A DNA stretch of 64,000 nucleotides, taken from the NCBI GenBank assembly GCA_008107755.1, contig VIRH01000089.1:1-64000 (forward strand). Reading direction: 5' to 3'. Under the pieces are notes generated by a model. That model was given only the letters and a program-made list of their open reading frames with translations, made no database searches and was not told the origin of the DNA. Below, piece after piece: positions 33,300 through 41,699 of the stretch (position 1 is the first letter of the stretch; each line of letters begins with the position of its first letter). Source of the stretch: Rhodobacterales bacterium. Lineage in GTDB: Bacteria > Pseudomonadota > Alphaproteobacteria > Rhizobiales > Stappiaceae. A program made the translations under genes and the position numbers.

Positions 33300-34193
33300 A
33301 TGAAAATTTACGCGTATCGATTTGTCCAAAAAGGGCCACGCCCTTTGGAACAATTGCTTGAAAAGATTGTGGGCTTGGATTTATCGGAAAGATCTTTCCT
33401 AGGCAGCGATGATATCCGGCTCGAACATGCAGCGAAGCAAGGCAAACTCTGGTTTGCTGATTTTGCGTCTCCACGCAGGTCTCATGGTCCAGGCGCTATG
33501 GGGTCGAGTGAGCCGCTCTCGGATATTAAGTTGGGGGAAGGCCTGAAATTTGGCGAGGATACCGGGATAGTGTACGACGCTGAAACCGGTTATGCTGCCA
33601 TTCAATACAATCATCATGGCCCACGGCATGCCAGTATAAGACGCTATCTTGAAGCCGCAGATGTAAAATTTGGTGGCTTGGCGGATGACGAACGCCCAGA
33701 GAGAGATCGGTATGGATTTAGTCTCGGCGCTGTCTTAAAACAAGATGCCTACGCCCGCATAAAAAAATTTGGGATCTACAAGACCGTCGAATTCACCATC
33801 AGTATGCCTGGCGCTTTAGGTGCGGATCTGGAGGCGGGTTCATCGTTGGGTAGCGTATTAAATGCTCCGCTCCCAGAGGGCGTGGACACACTGACGATCG
33901 CAATGCATGCTGCGGCAGGAAAAGGGAGCCCCCTTGAAAGTTCGGGGGTGGAAGCGATCATCGATTCGATTGCAAGGCTTGGCAACGCCGTTCGCACTGC
34001 GACCGTCAAAGGCAAGGCTAGGCCCGAAGATGTGTATGAAGCCGTGAATCTTGTGAAGGATCGGGTTGGAACCGAGGTCAATCTTACCGTCGGAGCAGCA
34101 CTCCGACTCGAAAGGCAAGACAGATGGGACGCTCTCAAGGATACTCTTCAGAGTTGGCTGAACAACGGACTCCTGCCTCACGTGCAATTATGA
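33300..34193 (+). CDS. Soluble protein of unknown function, first gene of a two-gene operon
   Basis: 297 residues, MKIYAYRFVQKGPRPLEQLL onward. Recognisable blocks are IVYDAETGYAAIQYNHHGPR and, in the second half, MPGALGADLEAGSSLG and VDTLTIAMHAAAGKGSPLES. The overall look is of a small alpha/beta cytoplasmic protein without signal or membrane segment. I cannot name the family. Its stop overlaps the ATG of a four-helix membrane protein (ATGA), so the two products are probably made in fixed ratio. The pair lies 0.5 kb from the tRNA fragment at the island end, a common place for defence genes. Confidence 0.65.
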   Translation: MKIYAYRFVQKGPRPLEQLLEKIVGLDLSERSFLGSDDIRLEHAAKQGKLWFADFASPRRSHGPGAMGSSEPLSDIKLGEGLKFGEDTGIVYDAETGYAAIQYNHHGPRHASIRRYLEAADVKFGGLADDERPERDRYGFSLGAVLKQDAYARIKKFGIYKTVEFTISMPGALGADLEAGSSLGSVLNAPLPEGVDTLTIAMHAAAGKGSPLESSGVEAIIDSIARLGNAVRTATVKGKARPEDVYEAVNLVKDRVGTEVNLTVGAALRLERQDRWDALKDTLQSWLNNGLLPHVQL

Positions 34194-34624
34194 CAACTCT
34201 TAACTTCGAAAAATTTTGGCCATATGCAGTGGCCATCGTTTTTACGGTAGTTTGGTGGACGTATTTGCCCACCTCATTTCCGATTAGGCCAGAAGGCTTG
34301 CTTGCAGCGACCGGAACCGTTGCCGCCGTTCTAGTCGGCTTCCTTGTCACAGCGAAGGCAATCGTCTTAGGATTGACTGGCTCTTCAGTCTTTAAGGTAT
34401 TAGTGAACTCCGGATATCATAAAATACTTTTTAGATATTTGTTTGAGGCCGTGTTGGGAGGTTTATCACTTCTGGTGGTCGCTATGATTGGCTTCTTTCT
34501 TATCGATGACAAAGAAGGGTTGCCGGCAACGTATAAAATATTTTGGATTTTTACTGCGACGTTGTCCCTGTGCCAGTTCTTGAGAGTTCTTAATCTTCTA
34601 TTTTTGTTTTTAAAACGCGTCTAG
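34190..34624 (+). CDS. Four-helix integral membrane protein, second gene of the operon
   Basis: 144 residues from ATG 34190, which overlaps the preceding stop. Hydrophobic helices lie at about residues 10-27 (PYAVAIVFTVVWWTYL), 36-60, 85-105 (GGLSLLVVAMIGFFLI) and 115-142 (FTATLSLCQFLRVLNLLFLF). The lysine/arginine distribution (KRV at the end) suits an inner-membrane protein. No family is recognised. A membrane effector paired with a cytosolic sensor is a frequent design of abortive-infection systems, and that is the working hypothesis here. Confidence 0.65.
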   Translation: MTTLNFEKFWPYAVAIVFTVVWWTYLPTSFPIRPEGLLAATGTVAAVLVGFLVTAKAIVLGLTGSSVFKVLVNSGYHKILFRYLFEAVLGGLSLLVVAMIGFFLIDDKEGLPATYKIFWIFTATLSLCQFLRVLNLLFLFLKRV

Positions 34625-34738
34625 ATACTAGGTTTAGATTCCGAAGAGACGTTTGAACTTGACGTTGAAAAAGTCCCACATTCTGAGCTTAGCACATTTT
34701 AAGTTATTGTTTTTATTGTTTTATTTCAATCAACTGCA

Positions 34739-34801
34739 GCGGTCTTGAAAACCGCCGTGCGTGAGAGCGTACCGTGGGTTCGGATCCCACCCTCACCGCC
34801 A
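34739..34801 (+). other. 3' half of tRNA-Ser(TGA): probable island attachment site
   Basis: Starts at the 3' part of the gene: anticodon stem GCGGT, loop CTTGAAA (anticodon TGA), ACCGC, a variable arm (GTGCG/CGTAC), T-arm GTGGG-TTCGGAT-CCCAC, acceptor strand CCTCACC, then GCCA. The D-arm and 5' acceptor strand are missing; upstream is AT-rich foreign DNA. Tyrosine recombinases commonly integrate in the anticodon loop or 3' half of tRNA genes and leave such partial copies at the far end of the island. Confidence 0.8.
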
Positions 34802-34821
34802 TTTTTCTTTCATCCAGTGAT

Positions 34822-36768
34822 CTAAGCCGGTTTGGCCTGTGGGAAGAACAGGGTCATGATGTCGTCGATCGCCATGGGGCCGCCGAAAAGGTAGCCCTGG
34901 CCGCGGATGCAGCCCATCTCCACAAGCACGTCCCGTTGGTCCAGGGTTTCGATGCCCTCGATCAGGATTTCCGATCCCATCTTCTCGGCGATGCCGAGGA
35001 CCAGCTTCAGGACGTCGCGCAGTTTGCCGTCGCTGACAGCCTTTGCGGCAAAGGATCGGTCGATCTTGATCTCGTCCCAGTGGAAATCGGTCAGATAGGA
35101 CAGAGCGGAGTATCCCACGCCGAAGTCGTCCAGCGAAATGCCTATTCCCAGATTGCGAAGGTCGGCGAGTGTTGTCCGGATGCGCTGGAGATCGCTCATC
35201 ATGGTCGTCTCGGTGACTTCCAGTTTCAGGCGGCTGGCGGGTAGCCCGGTTCTTGCGAAGCATTCCTCGATCATCGCAACGACGTCGTCATTGTGAATCT
35301 GGGCGACCGAAAGGTTCACGGACAGAGAGAGTTCCGCGGGCAGCAACTTGACCTGCATGCAGGCGCTTTCGAGAATTTTCCAGCCCAGGGCGACGATGTC
35401 GCCGTTGCTTTCGGCAATGGGAATGAACTCGCATGGCGAGATCCACCCGAGCTGTGGGTGATACCATCTTGCGAGCGCCTCGACCCCAAAGATGCGTCCG
35501 GTGCGCAGATCGATCTGCGGCTGGAAATGGGGCAGGAATTCGTTATCACGGATGGCGCTGGCCAGGGCGTTCTCGATGACATAACGGCGCTCCATGGCAG
35601 AGCGCATGGAGGACTGGTACTCAATCGCCTCGCAGGTGTTGGTTTCAAGCGCTTGTGCGACGGCAAGTCCGGCATTTCGAACCAGATCGACTGCAGAAAT
35701 TTCATCCGTGCACGCAACGGCATATCCAACCGCGGGGGTTATCATGAAAGTGCCGGCCTCGGTCTGCAGCGGACGCAGGAACTGGTTCTGCAAACGGGCC
35801 GCAAAGTCCTTGCCGCTCAGGCCGTAGCGCTTGTCTGCTTCCGCCAGAACGAGGAAATTCTTGTCAGCCCCTCGTCCCAACTCCAACCCACCTTCCGCAG
35901 TGTCGACAGCGTGACGCAACAGGTCGGCTGCTGCGATGAAAATGGCGTCTTCTGCCGCTTGCCCAACCATGTCCGGTCGCGGCAATTCATCTTTCAGGTC
36001 CAGGGTCAGGACGGTGAGCGTGGCACCGGGTCTCAGAAGGCGCTGTGCGGTGCTGACCTTTTCGGTAAACGATGATCGGTTGATCAATCCGGTCACTGCA
36101 TCATGATGCAGATTGCGCTCCAGAAGGTCGGCTCTCTCCTTCGCCTTCCGGCAGTCTTCGCGAAGATTCGCGTTGCGCCGGATCAGGTTCCAGATCCAGC
36201 CGAGAGCGCTTGCGATGATGGCAAGGGCAAGCGTGGCCTGGGTCGTCTGTCGAAACTGGTAGCTCTGCCGCGCTGCCTGGGCGCGTGTCTTCGCCTCTTC
36301 GGCAACGAGTGTGGCGGTATTCTTCAGGGCGGCGGATGCGACCAGGGGCGCAAGGCGCAAACCGGAAACCGGAAGCTGACCGGTCAGGGGAAAGAGGCGA
36401 TGCGCCATGACATTTACGGAGGCAGAGAACGCCGCGACATGCACCTGCAAGTCGCGCGCGCGCGCATAGAGCGCGCTCAACTCGGCGTCAGGCATCGTTT
36501 CAACCGCAGCCTGCAGAGGATTGGGGTGAACAGGCCCCGTCTCATCTCGGTGCTGCGCAGGCAATTCGTTCTGACTGCGGCTCAGAAACTTTTCAAATTC
36601 GGAGGTGTTCAAGCGGATTGCGTCGCGAAACGTGAACTCTTGTAGCGACGAATGGCGTTCCACGTCCGCTCTGTTCTGGATCAGGAGATAGGTGTTAAGA
36701 CCCAGCAAAACAGCCAACAGGCAGCACATCGCCGGAAAAAAATAACGCAAAAGATGTCCAATCAGCAT
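34822..36768 (-). CDS. Membrane-anchored degenerate GGDEF plus EAL domain protein (c-di-GMP phosphodiesterase)
   Basis: 648 residues from ATG 36768, with GGAG five bases upstream; the longer frame has no better start. An N-terminal helix (RYFFPAMCCLLAVLLGLNTY) and a second at about residue 200 enclose a periplasmic domain of about 170 residues. The GGDEF domain is degenerate (the signature reads RGADKN), so cyclase activity is unlikely. The EAL domain is intact: VEALARW, LSVNLSVAQ, LKLEVTETTM, DDFGVGYSALSYL. It should hydrolyse c-di-GMP to pGpG in response to a periplasmic signal. It is the first gene on the core side of the tRNA fragment. Confidence 0.82.
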   Translation of the reverse strand: MLIGHLLRYFFPAMCCLLAVLLGLNTYLLIQNRADVERHSSLQEFTFRDAIRLNTSEFEKFLSRSQNELPAQHRDETGPVHPNPLQAAVETMPDAELSALYARARDLQVHVAAFSASVNVMAHRLFPLTGQLPVSGLRLAPLVASAALKNTATLVAEEAKTRAQAARQSYQFRQTTQATLALAIIASALGWIWNLIRRNANLREDCRKAKERADLLERNLHHDAVTGLINRSSFTEKVSTAQRLLRPGATLTVLTLDLKDELPRPDMVGQAAEDAIFIAAADLLRHAVDTAEGGLELGRGADKNFLVLAEADKRYGLSGKDFAARLQNQFLRPLQTEAGTFMITPAVGYAVACTDEISAVDLVRNAGLAVAQALETNTCEAIEYQSSMRSAMERRYVIENALASAIRDNEFLPHFQPQIDLRTGRIFGVEALARWYHPQLGWISPCEFIPIAESNGDIVALGWKILESACMQVKLLPAELSLSVNLSVAQIHNDDVVAMIEECFARTGLPASRLKLEVTETTMMSDLQRIRTTLADLRNLGIGISLDDFGVGYSALSYLTDFHWDEIKIDRSFAAKAVSDGKLRDVLKLVLGIAEKMGSEILIEGIETLDQRDVLVEMGCIRGQGYLFGGPMAIDDIMTLFFPQAKPA

Positions 36769-37211
36769 GTCCGCTCCGTCCCAATGACAGACTCTCCGAA
36801 TACCGCTCACGGTCAGTGCCATGTACGATCCGGTTGTTTGTCGCAATCCTTGGACGAACCGGTGCCCCCCGGTTTATCTTGATCCGAAGTGTAATTCGGC
36901 CTCCGGCCGCAGATTGCACTTCGGTAGTGTGACAACCGTTCCGAAAGTCTGGACGCGTTGTCTTTCGCGAAACTTGCGGAGCCGGCCTATGGCAGGAATG
37001 ACAGGTCGGCACCTATGATCCACCTGTCTTTTCTGCCACCTTGCAGTTTTAAGAGCACAACCCTTAATGCACTCTAAATAACTAATGACGCAGCGTAATT
37101 ATTGGCGTGCTTTTCGCGGAATTGCGCCAACCATATGCGTATTCGGAGCGGTGGACAGGGTTGCGACCTCCGGCCGAAAGGGCAATTCTACGGCCCTGAA
37201 ACGATCCGAAC
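36769..37211. other. Divergent intergenic region, 443 bases
   Basis: Lies between the divergent EAL protein and alpha/beta hydrolase genes and must hold promoters for both. No gene, repeat or RNA structure is evident. Confidence 0.5.
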
Positions 37212-38879
37212 ATGAACTGGACTTCATCCATGACACTGCCGAAATTTATCAGGAGTAACCTCTCTCCGTTCGGTTTCGTGATTGCGGTGAGTTTCTTCGG
37301 CGCAGCCCTCACTCCTTCCCTGATGCCACGCGACCCGATCGTTCAGGCCGGTCTTTCAGCTGTTGCAGCCGTGATCGGCTACGAGGCCACTCTTCTGGTG
37401 CGGGTGCTCTGGCATTACCTGGAACTGCCGGAGGTTCGTGGCCGTGGTCGCAAGCTCTGGATCTGGGCCGCACTCTTCGTTGGATTCGCAATCCTCATCT
37501 ACAGTCTTGCCAAGGCCACGAGCTGGCAAAATGCGACGCGCGAAGCCGTCGTGCTCCCGCCGCTGGAGGAAGACGCGACGCTGTTTATCTTCGTCTCGGG
37601 CCTCGCCATATTCCTCGTTTTGTGGGGCGTCATTCGTCTTGTCGGTTTGCTACGCAGGGTTGTCTCCCTGTTCCTCCAGAGATACCTGCCTCCACGGGTC
37701 GGAATCGTTCTCTCGATTGCGCTGGTCGGATGGCTGTTCTGGGCGATCGTTGATGGTGCCTTGATACGGTCCGCATTCCGTGTCGCGGATGGGTCTCTTC
37801 TTGCCGCGGATATGCTGATTGAACCCAACGTCCAACAACCGCGGGACCCGCTCAAGGCAGGTAGTCCGCAGTCGCTGATCGACTGGGAAGACATGGGGCG
37901 GCGGGGCCGCGAATTTGTTGCTACCGCTCCGACGGTACAGGAGATAGCCGAATATCAGATTGAAGGTGCGATGGAGCCCGTCAGGGTCTATGTGGGGCGG
38001 CGATCAGCGGAAACTGCGGAAGAGCGTGCGGATCTGGCCCTGCGTGAACTGATACGGGTCGGAGGGTTCGAAAGATCCGCGATCGTCGTGATCGTTCCGA
38101 CCGGTACCGGGTGGATGGATCCGGGAGCGCAAGACACGCTTGATTTCATGCTTGGCGGCGATGTTGCAACGGTCGCAGTCCAGTATTCCTATCTGAGCAG
38201 TTTCCTGGCGCTTCTTGCGCACCCTGACTATGGCGTGGATCAGGCGCGGGCGCTGTTCAATGCCGTGTACCGATACTGGAGGACGCTGCCGAAAGACGAA
38301 CGCCCGGCGTTTTACGTTCACGGCCTGAGCCAGGGAGCTTTCAACTCGCAGGCCACCCTGCCCTTGCTGGACATGCTGGGTGACCCGATACAGGGCGCCA
38401 TGTGGGCGGGGTCGCCGTTTTTCTCGCGCTACTGGTCGGATGTGCGTGACCGGCGCAATCCAGGCAGTCCGGCCTGGCGCCCGACCTTCGGCAATGGCTC
38501 ACTCGTTCGGGTGATGGATCAATATGGTGGACTTGAAGGGGACTTCGCGCCGTGGGGGCCGATCCGCGCCGTCTTTCTGAACTACGGCAGCGACCCGATC
38601 GTGAATTTCACGTTTGACAGCGCCGTGCGGCCACCTGCCTGGCTGAACACGCCGCGAGCGCCGGATGTCTCCGACAAGCTTTCCTGGTTCCCCATCGTGA
38701 CCATGCTGCAGCTTGCCCTCGATTCCCTGTTTGCACTCGATGTCCCGCGTTTTGGTCACTACTACGTCGCGCCTGACTATATTGATGCGTGGGCCGCTCT
38801 GATGGAGCCGGATGGCTGGTCGGCGGAGCGCGAGGCCAAGCTCAAGCAAATCTTCGAAAGGCGTAGCTCCCAGCTCTGA
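37212..38879 (+). CDS. Membrane alpha/beta-hydrolase (Abhydrolase_9 family)
   Basis: 555 residues. The N-terminal half has at least four hydrophobic helices (FGFVIAVSFFGAALTPSLMP, LWIWAALFVGFAILIYSL, FIFVSGLAIFLVLWGVIRL, GIVLSIALVGWLFWAIVDGA). The C-terminal half is an alpha/beta-hydrolase with nucleophile elbow HGLSQGAF, preceded by AIVVIVPTGTGWMDPGAQDT and followed by GAMWAGSPFF. This combination matches the Abhydrolase_9 N and C domains, a poorly characterised family. The start could also be ATG 37230. Convergent with the patatin gene, two bases away. Substrate unknown, probably a lipid or ester at the membrane. Confidence 0.78.
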   Translation: MNWTSSMTLPKFIRSNLSPFGFVIAVSFFGAALTPSLMPRDPIVQAGLSAVAAVIGYEATLLVRVLWHYLELPEVRGRGRKLWIWAALFVGFAILIYSLAKATSWQNATREAVVLPPLEEDATLFIFVSGLAIFLVLWGVIRLVGLLRRVVSLFLQRYLPPRVGIVLSIALVGWLFWAIVDGALIRSAFRVADGSLLAADMLIEPNVQQPRDPLKAGSPQSLIDWEDMGRRGREFVATAPTVQEIAEYQIEGAMEPVRVYVGRRSAETAEERADLALRELIRVGGFERSAIVVIVPTGTGWMDPGAQDTLDFMLGGDVATVAVQYSYLSSFLALLAHPDYGVDQARALFNAVYRYWRTLPKDERPAFYVHGLSQGAFNSQATLPLLDMLGDPIQGAMWAGSPFFSRYWSDVRDRRNPGSPAWRPTFGNGSLVRVMDQYGGLEGDFAPWGPIRAVFLNYGSDPIVNFTFDSAVRPPAWLNTPRAPDVSDKLSWFPIVTMLQLALDSLFALDVPRFGHYYVAPDYIDAWAALMEPDGWSAEREAKLKQIFERRSSQL

Positions 38880-38881
38880 CG

Positions 38882-39820
38882 TCAGCGGCCATCGAGCAGC
38901 TCGGTCAAGCGCTGCTTGAACGAATCTTTCGAGGCTTCCGCGGCCGCCAGAATGTCTGAAATCCTGAAGAAATCCATGGTCTTGAAATGACCGATCGGCG
39001 GCTCGACTAGCAAATCCGGTCGCGTACAGGCCAGCTTGGCTGCCACCAGGGAATGCAGGGTGATCGAAAAGGAGCCGATCCACGTCTCCATACCCGTCGG
39101 CAACGCCTTGCGCGACTTGAATTCGCTCCCGGTCACATCGATAGCGACAGTGATTTGATGCTGGGCGTCCAGGACGTCGAAAGGCGTTGGATTGACGAAG
39201 CCGCCATCGATCAGAACGCGCCCTTCCAGCTCGACCGGTGTCAGCAGGATCGGCAGCGCCGACGACGCGGCGATCGCCGGTAGCAGCGGCCCCTCTTCCA
39301 GCACCACCTGGGACTGGCTGTTGAAATCGGTGGCGATGATCTTCATCGGAATCCGGAGATCTGAAAAACGCGCGACCAGCGTTGAAGGGAGCACTGTTTC
39401 AAACAGAACGACCGGCTCGATGATGGCCGGGCGTGCGACGTTGAAAAGCGACTGCCAGGTGCGGCCATTGCTCAGGAACAGCCTCTGAAGAAGTTGCGGC
39501 TTTCGCGTCAGAAGGTCGACGGCGAACTCCCGAATTTCTCGCGCAGTCATGCCGCTGGCGTAAAGGCCGCCGAGAATCGCGCCCATTGAGGTGCCAGCTA
39601 TTTCAGCAGGTCGCACGCCAAGTTCATCGATGGCTTCCAGAATGGGAATGTGAGCAAAAGCCTTCGCGGCGCCCCCGCCAAGAGCAAGTGCAAAGCCGGT
39701 TGGTTCGGGCATTTCAATTTCCTTGACGGTTTTTGCGACGGCCTCGGCTCGGCCCGTGCTCAGCGATGCCAGTGCCGCGGTTGCTGCTGCCGATAACAGT
39801 AGGTCGCGTTTCCCGATCAT
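38882..39820 (-). CDS. Patatin-like phospholipase, exported
   Basis: 312 residues from ATG 39820. The first about 28 residues (MIGKRDLLLSAAATAALASL and the following Ala-rich part) form an export signal. Catalytic features are the oxyanion loop GGGAAKAFAH, the GTSMG nucleophile elbow and the DGG acid motif (VLIDGGFVNP), i.e. the Ser-Asp dyad of patatins. It should act as a lipid acyl hydrolase in the envelope. The frame is open upstream to 39967, overlapping uraD, but without a signal-like start. It lies downstream of uraD on the same strand; a functional link with purine degradation is not evident. Confidence 0.85.
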   Translation of the reverse strand: MIGKRDLLLSAAATAALASLSTGRAEAVAKTVKEIEMPEPTGFALALGGGAAKAFAHIPILEAIDELGVRPAEIAGTSMGAILGGLYASGMTAREIREFAVDLLTRKPQLLQRLFLSNGRTWQSLFNVARPAIIEPVVLFETVLPSTLVARFSDLRIPMKIIATDFNSQSQVVLEEGPLLPAIAASSALPILLTPVELEGRVLIDGGFVNPTPFDVLDAQHQITVAIDVTGSEFKSRKALPTGMETWIGSFSITLHSLVAAKLACTRPDLLVEPPIGHFKTMDFFRISDILAAAEASKDSFKQRLTELLDGR

Positions 39821-39920
39821 CGAGCGTCGCCTCCGGTTTCGCGCGCAGATCAACGCCGGGGAACCTGAGTGTTCGTCGCGGTAGACGCCGACTATTGCAC
39901 GCGTGATGGTGCCGATGGTC

Positions 39921-40430
39921 TCAGGCGGTGATCCGTTCCTCCAGCCTGAAGCGGAAGATACGCGCAATCTGCGTCAGAGCGATGTTGAATTCCTCGTCCC
40001 TGTCGTTCCCGATCCTGGCTGCGAAGGCCTCGAGGATCATATGCTTGGTTGACCCTTTTACAGCAAAGATGAATGGAAAACCGAATTTCTCCTGATAGGC
40101 AGTATTCAATTGCGTGAATTCGGCAAATTCGGCCTCGTTAAGCTGATCAAGCCCCGCTCCTGCCTGTTCCTTACGGGAGTCCTCGGCAAGTTCGCCGGCG
40201 ATTGCTGCCTTACCGGCAAGATCGGGGTGTGCGCGGATCAGGGACAGTTTGGCTGCGTGTTCCGCAGTGCGCATCGCAGTTTCAAAGGCCTGGATCAGGT
40301 CTTCGCGGGATTCGAACGGCGCTGCATCATGTGCGCGTTCGGCAACCCAGGGAGAATGCTCCGCAATGTCTCCAAAGGTGCGGACGAACGCAGGTTCGTC
40401 CAGCCGGTTGACGTCGCCAAGGGTCATCAT
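39921..40430 (-). CDS. uraD: 2-oxo-4-hydroxy-4-carboxy-5-ureidoimidazoline (OHCU) decarboxylase
   Basis: 169 residues. The family motif with catalytic His is LIRAHPDLAGKAA (His67 region), and the conserved LNTAYQEKFGFPFIFAVKG follows; the end (EEFNIALTQIARIFRFRLEE) is also typical. It converts OHCU, formed from urate by PuuD and UraH, into S-allantoin. The single-domain length is normal. It is the last purine gene of the operon, 12 bases after puuD. Tandem ATGs at 40430/40427 leave one codon of doubt. Confidence 0.92.
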   Translation of the reverse strand: MMTLGDVNRLDEPAFVRTFGDIAEHSPWVAERAHDAAPFESREDLIQAFETAMRTAEHAAKLSLIRAHPDLAGKAAIAGELAEDSRKEQAGAGLDQLNEAEFAEFTQLNTAYQEKFGFPFIFAVKGSTKHMILEAFAARIGNDRDEEFNIALTQIARIFRFRLEERITA

Positions 40431-40442
40431 CGGGCCGCTCCC

Positions 40443-41627
40443 TTATTTTTTTTGCTGTGAGATCCAGGCGCCGAGTGTTGCGCGCTCCTCTTCCGTCATG
40501 CCGGTCTCGTTGCCGAGCGGCATGGCGTCGGATTGAACGGCCTGCTGCATGATCTGGTCAGCATAGCGGTGCAGATTCGCAACCGTGTCGAGTTCGATTT
40601 CCTTCGGAGGTTCGTCGAAGCCTTCATGCTGCGGATTGGCTGCGTGGCAGACGGCGCAGTGCTGCAGCGTGATCTGTAGAGCCGCGGTGTCGGAAACGGC
40701 GTCGCCGCCGGAATAGTCTCTGGGCGCGGTCATTACCATGGCGATGACGAGCGCGACGGCCGCGACCGGCAATGACCACCAGAACCTGGCGAAACTGTCA
40801 CCTGCGTCGTGTCGGTTCAGGAAATGCCGCACCATGGCACCCATGACCAGGACGAGCGCGACGAGGAGCCAGGAATGCGGATGCCCCGTCAGCATCGGAT
40901 AATGGTTCGAGACCATCATCAGGAGAACCGGCAAGGTCAGGTAGTTGTTGTGCACAGAACGCTGCTTGCCCATTGCGCCGAGGGCCGGGTCCGGCGCCTC
41001 TCCAGCCATCAGGCTGGCTGCGATCTTCTTCTGGTTGGGAATGATGATCCCGAAGACATTGACCGCCATGATGGTGCCGATGAACGCCCCGACATGGATC
41101 AGCGCGCCCCGGCCGGAATAGACATGGGTAAACATGTAGGAGGCGATCATGATGAGCGCGAAGACGCAGACGGCAAGAAGCGGCGTGTTCCTGCCGATCG
41201 GCGATTTGCAGAGCCGGTCATAGATGAACCAGCCGCCGGCGAGCGAAGCCACGGAAATCAGGATCGCTTCGCTCGGGACCAGTTTCAGGACATTCGGGTC
41301 AATAAGATACGCGGTGGCGTGAAAGTAGTACTGAACGATCAGGAGCGCGAACCCCGTGACCCAGGTCAGGTAGGCTTCCCACTTGTACCAGATCAGGTCT
41401 TCGGGAAGTTCCTTCGGCGCGACGGTGTATTTCTCGACATGATAGAAGCCGCCGCCATGGACTTCCCAGGCCGTGCCGAGAACGCCTTCCTTCATGTTTG
41501 CGCGCTTGCGAAGCGACAGGTCCAGCGCGATGAAGTAGAAGGATGTGCCGATCCAGCCGATGCCGACGATTATGTGGGCCCAGCGAAAGAGCAGGTTCAG
41601 CCAGTCCGTTGCGAAGGCAAGGGTCAT
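40443..41627 (-). CDS. puuD: Membrane urate oxidase (urate hydroxylase) PuuD with C-terminal cytochrome c domain
   Basis: 394 residues. Eight or so membrane helices start at WLNLLFRWAHIIVGIGWIGT; the segment AWEVHGGGFYHVEKYTVAP is characteristic of PuuD. The C-terminal periplasmic domain has the haem motif CAVCH (HCAVCHAANP) with a probable axial Met in DAMPLGNETGM. PuuD oxidises urate to 5-hydroxyisourate and passes electrons to the respiratory chain, replacing soluble uricase. Both parts are intact. It follows the transporter genes and precedes uraD. Confidence 0.93.
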   Translation of the reverse strand: MTLAFATDWLNLLFRWAHIIVGIGWIGTSFYFIALDLSLRKRANMKEGVLGTAWEVHGGGFYHVEKYTVAPKELPEDLIWYKWEAYLTWVTGFALLIVQYYFHATAYLIDPNVLKLVPSEAILISVASLAGGWFIYDRLCKSPIGRNTPLLAVCVFALIMIASYMFTHVYSGRGALIHVGAFIGTIMAVNVFGIIIPNQKKIAASLMAGEAPDPALGAMGKQRSVHNNYLTLPVLLMMVSNHYPMLTGHPHSWLLVALVLVMGAMVRHFLNRHDAGDSFARFWWSLPVAAVALVIAMVMTAPRDYSGGDAVSDTAALQITLQHCAVCHAANPQHEGFDEPPKEIELDTVANLHRYADQIMQQAVQSDAMPLGNETGMTEEERATLGAWISQQKK

Positions 41628-41699
41628 GAGTTCAGCATCCGTTTTCCTGAAGAAGCAAGGCAGGTCCGGCGGATGGCCGCCGGACCGCCATGTCGTGCC

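Noticed and set aside
34739..34801. A functional tRNA gene
   Set aside because: The 5' acceptor strand and D-arm are absent, so it cannot fold as a complete tRNA.
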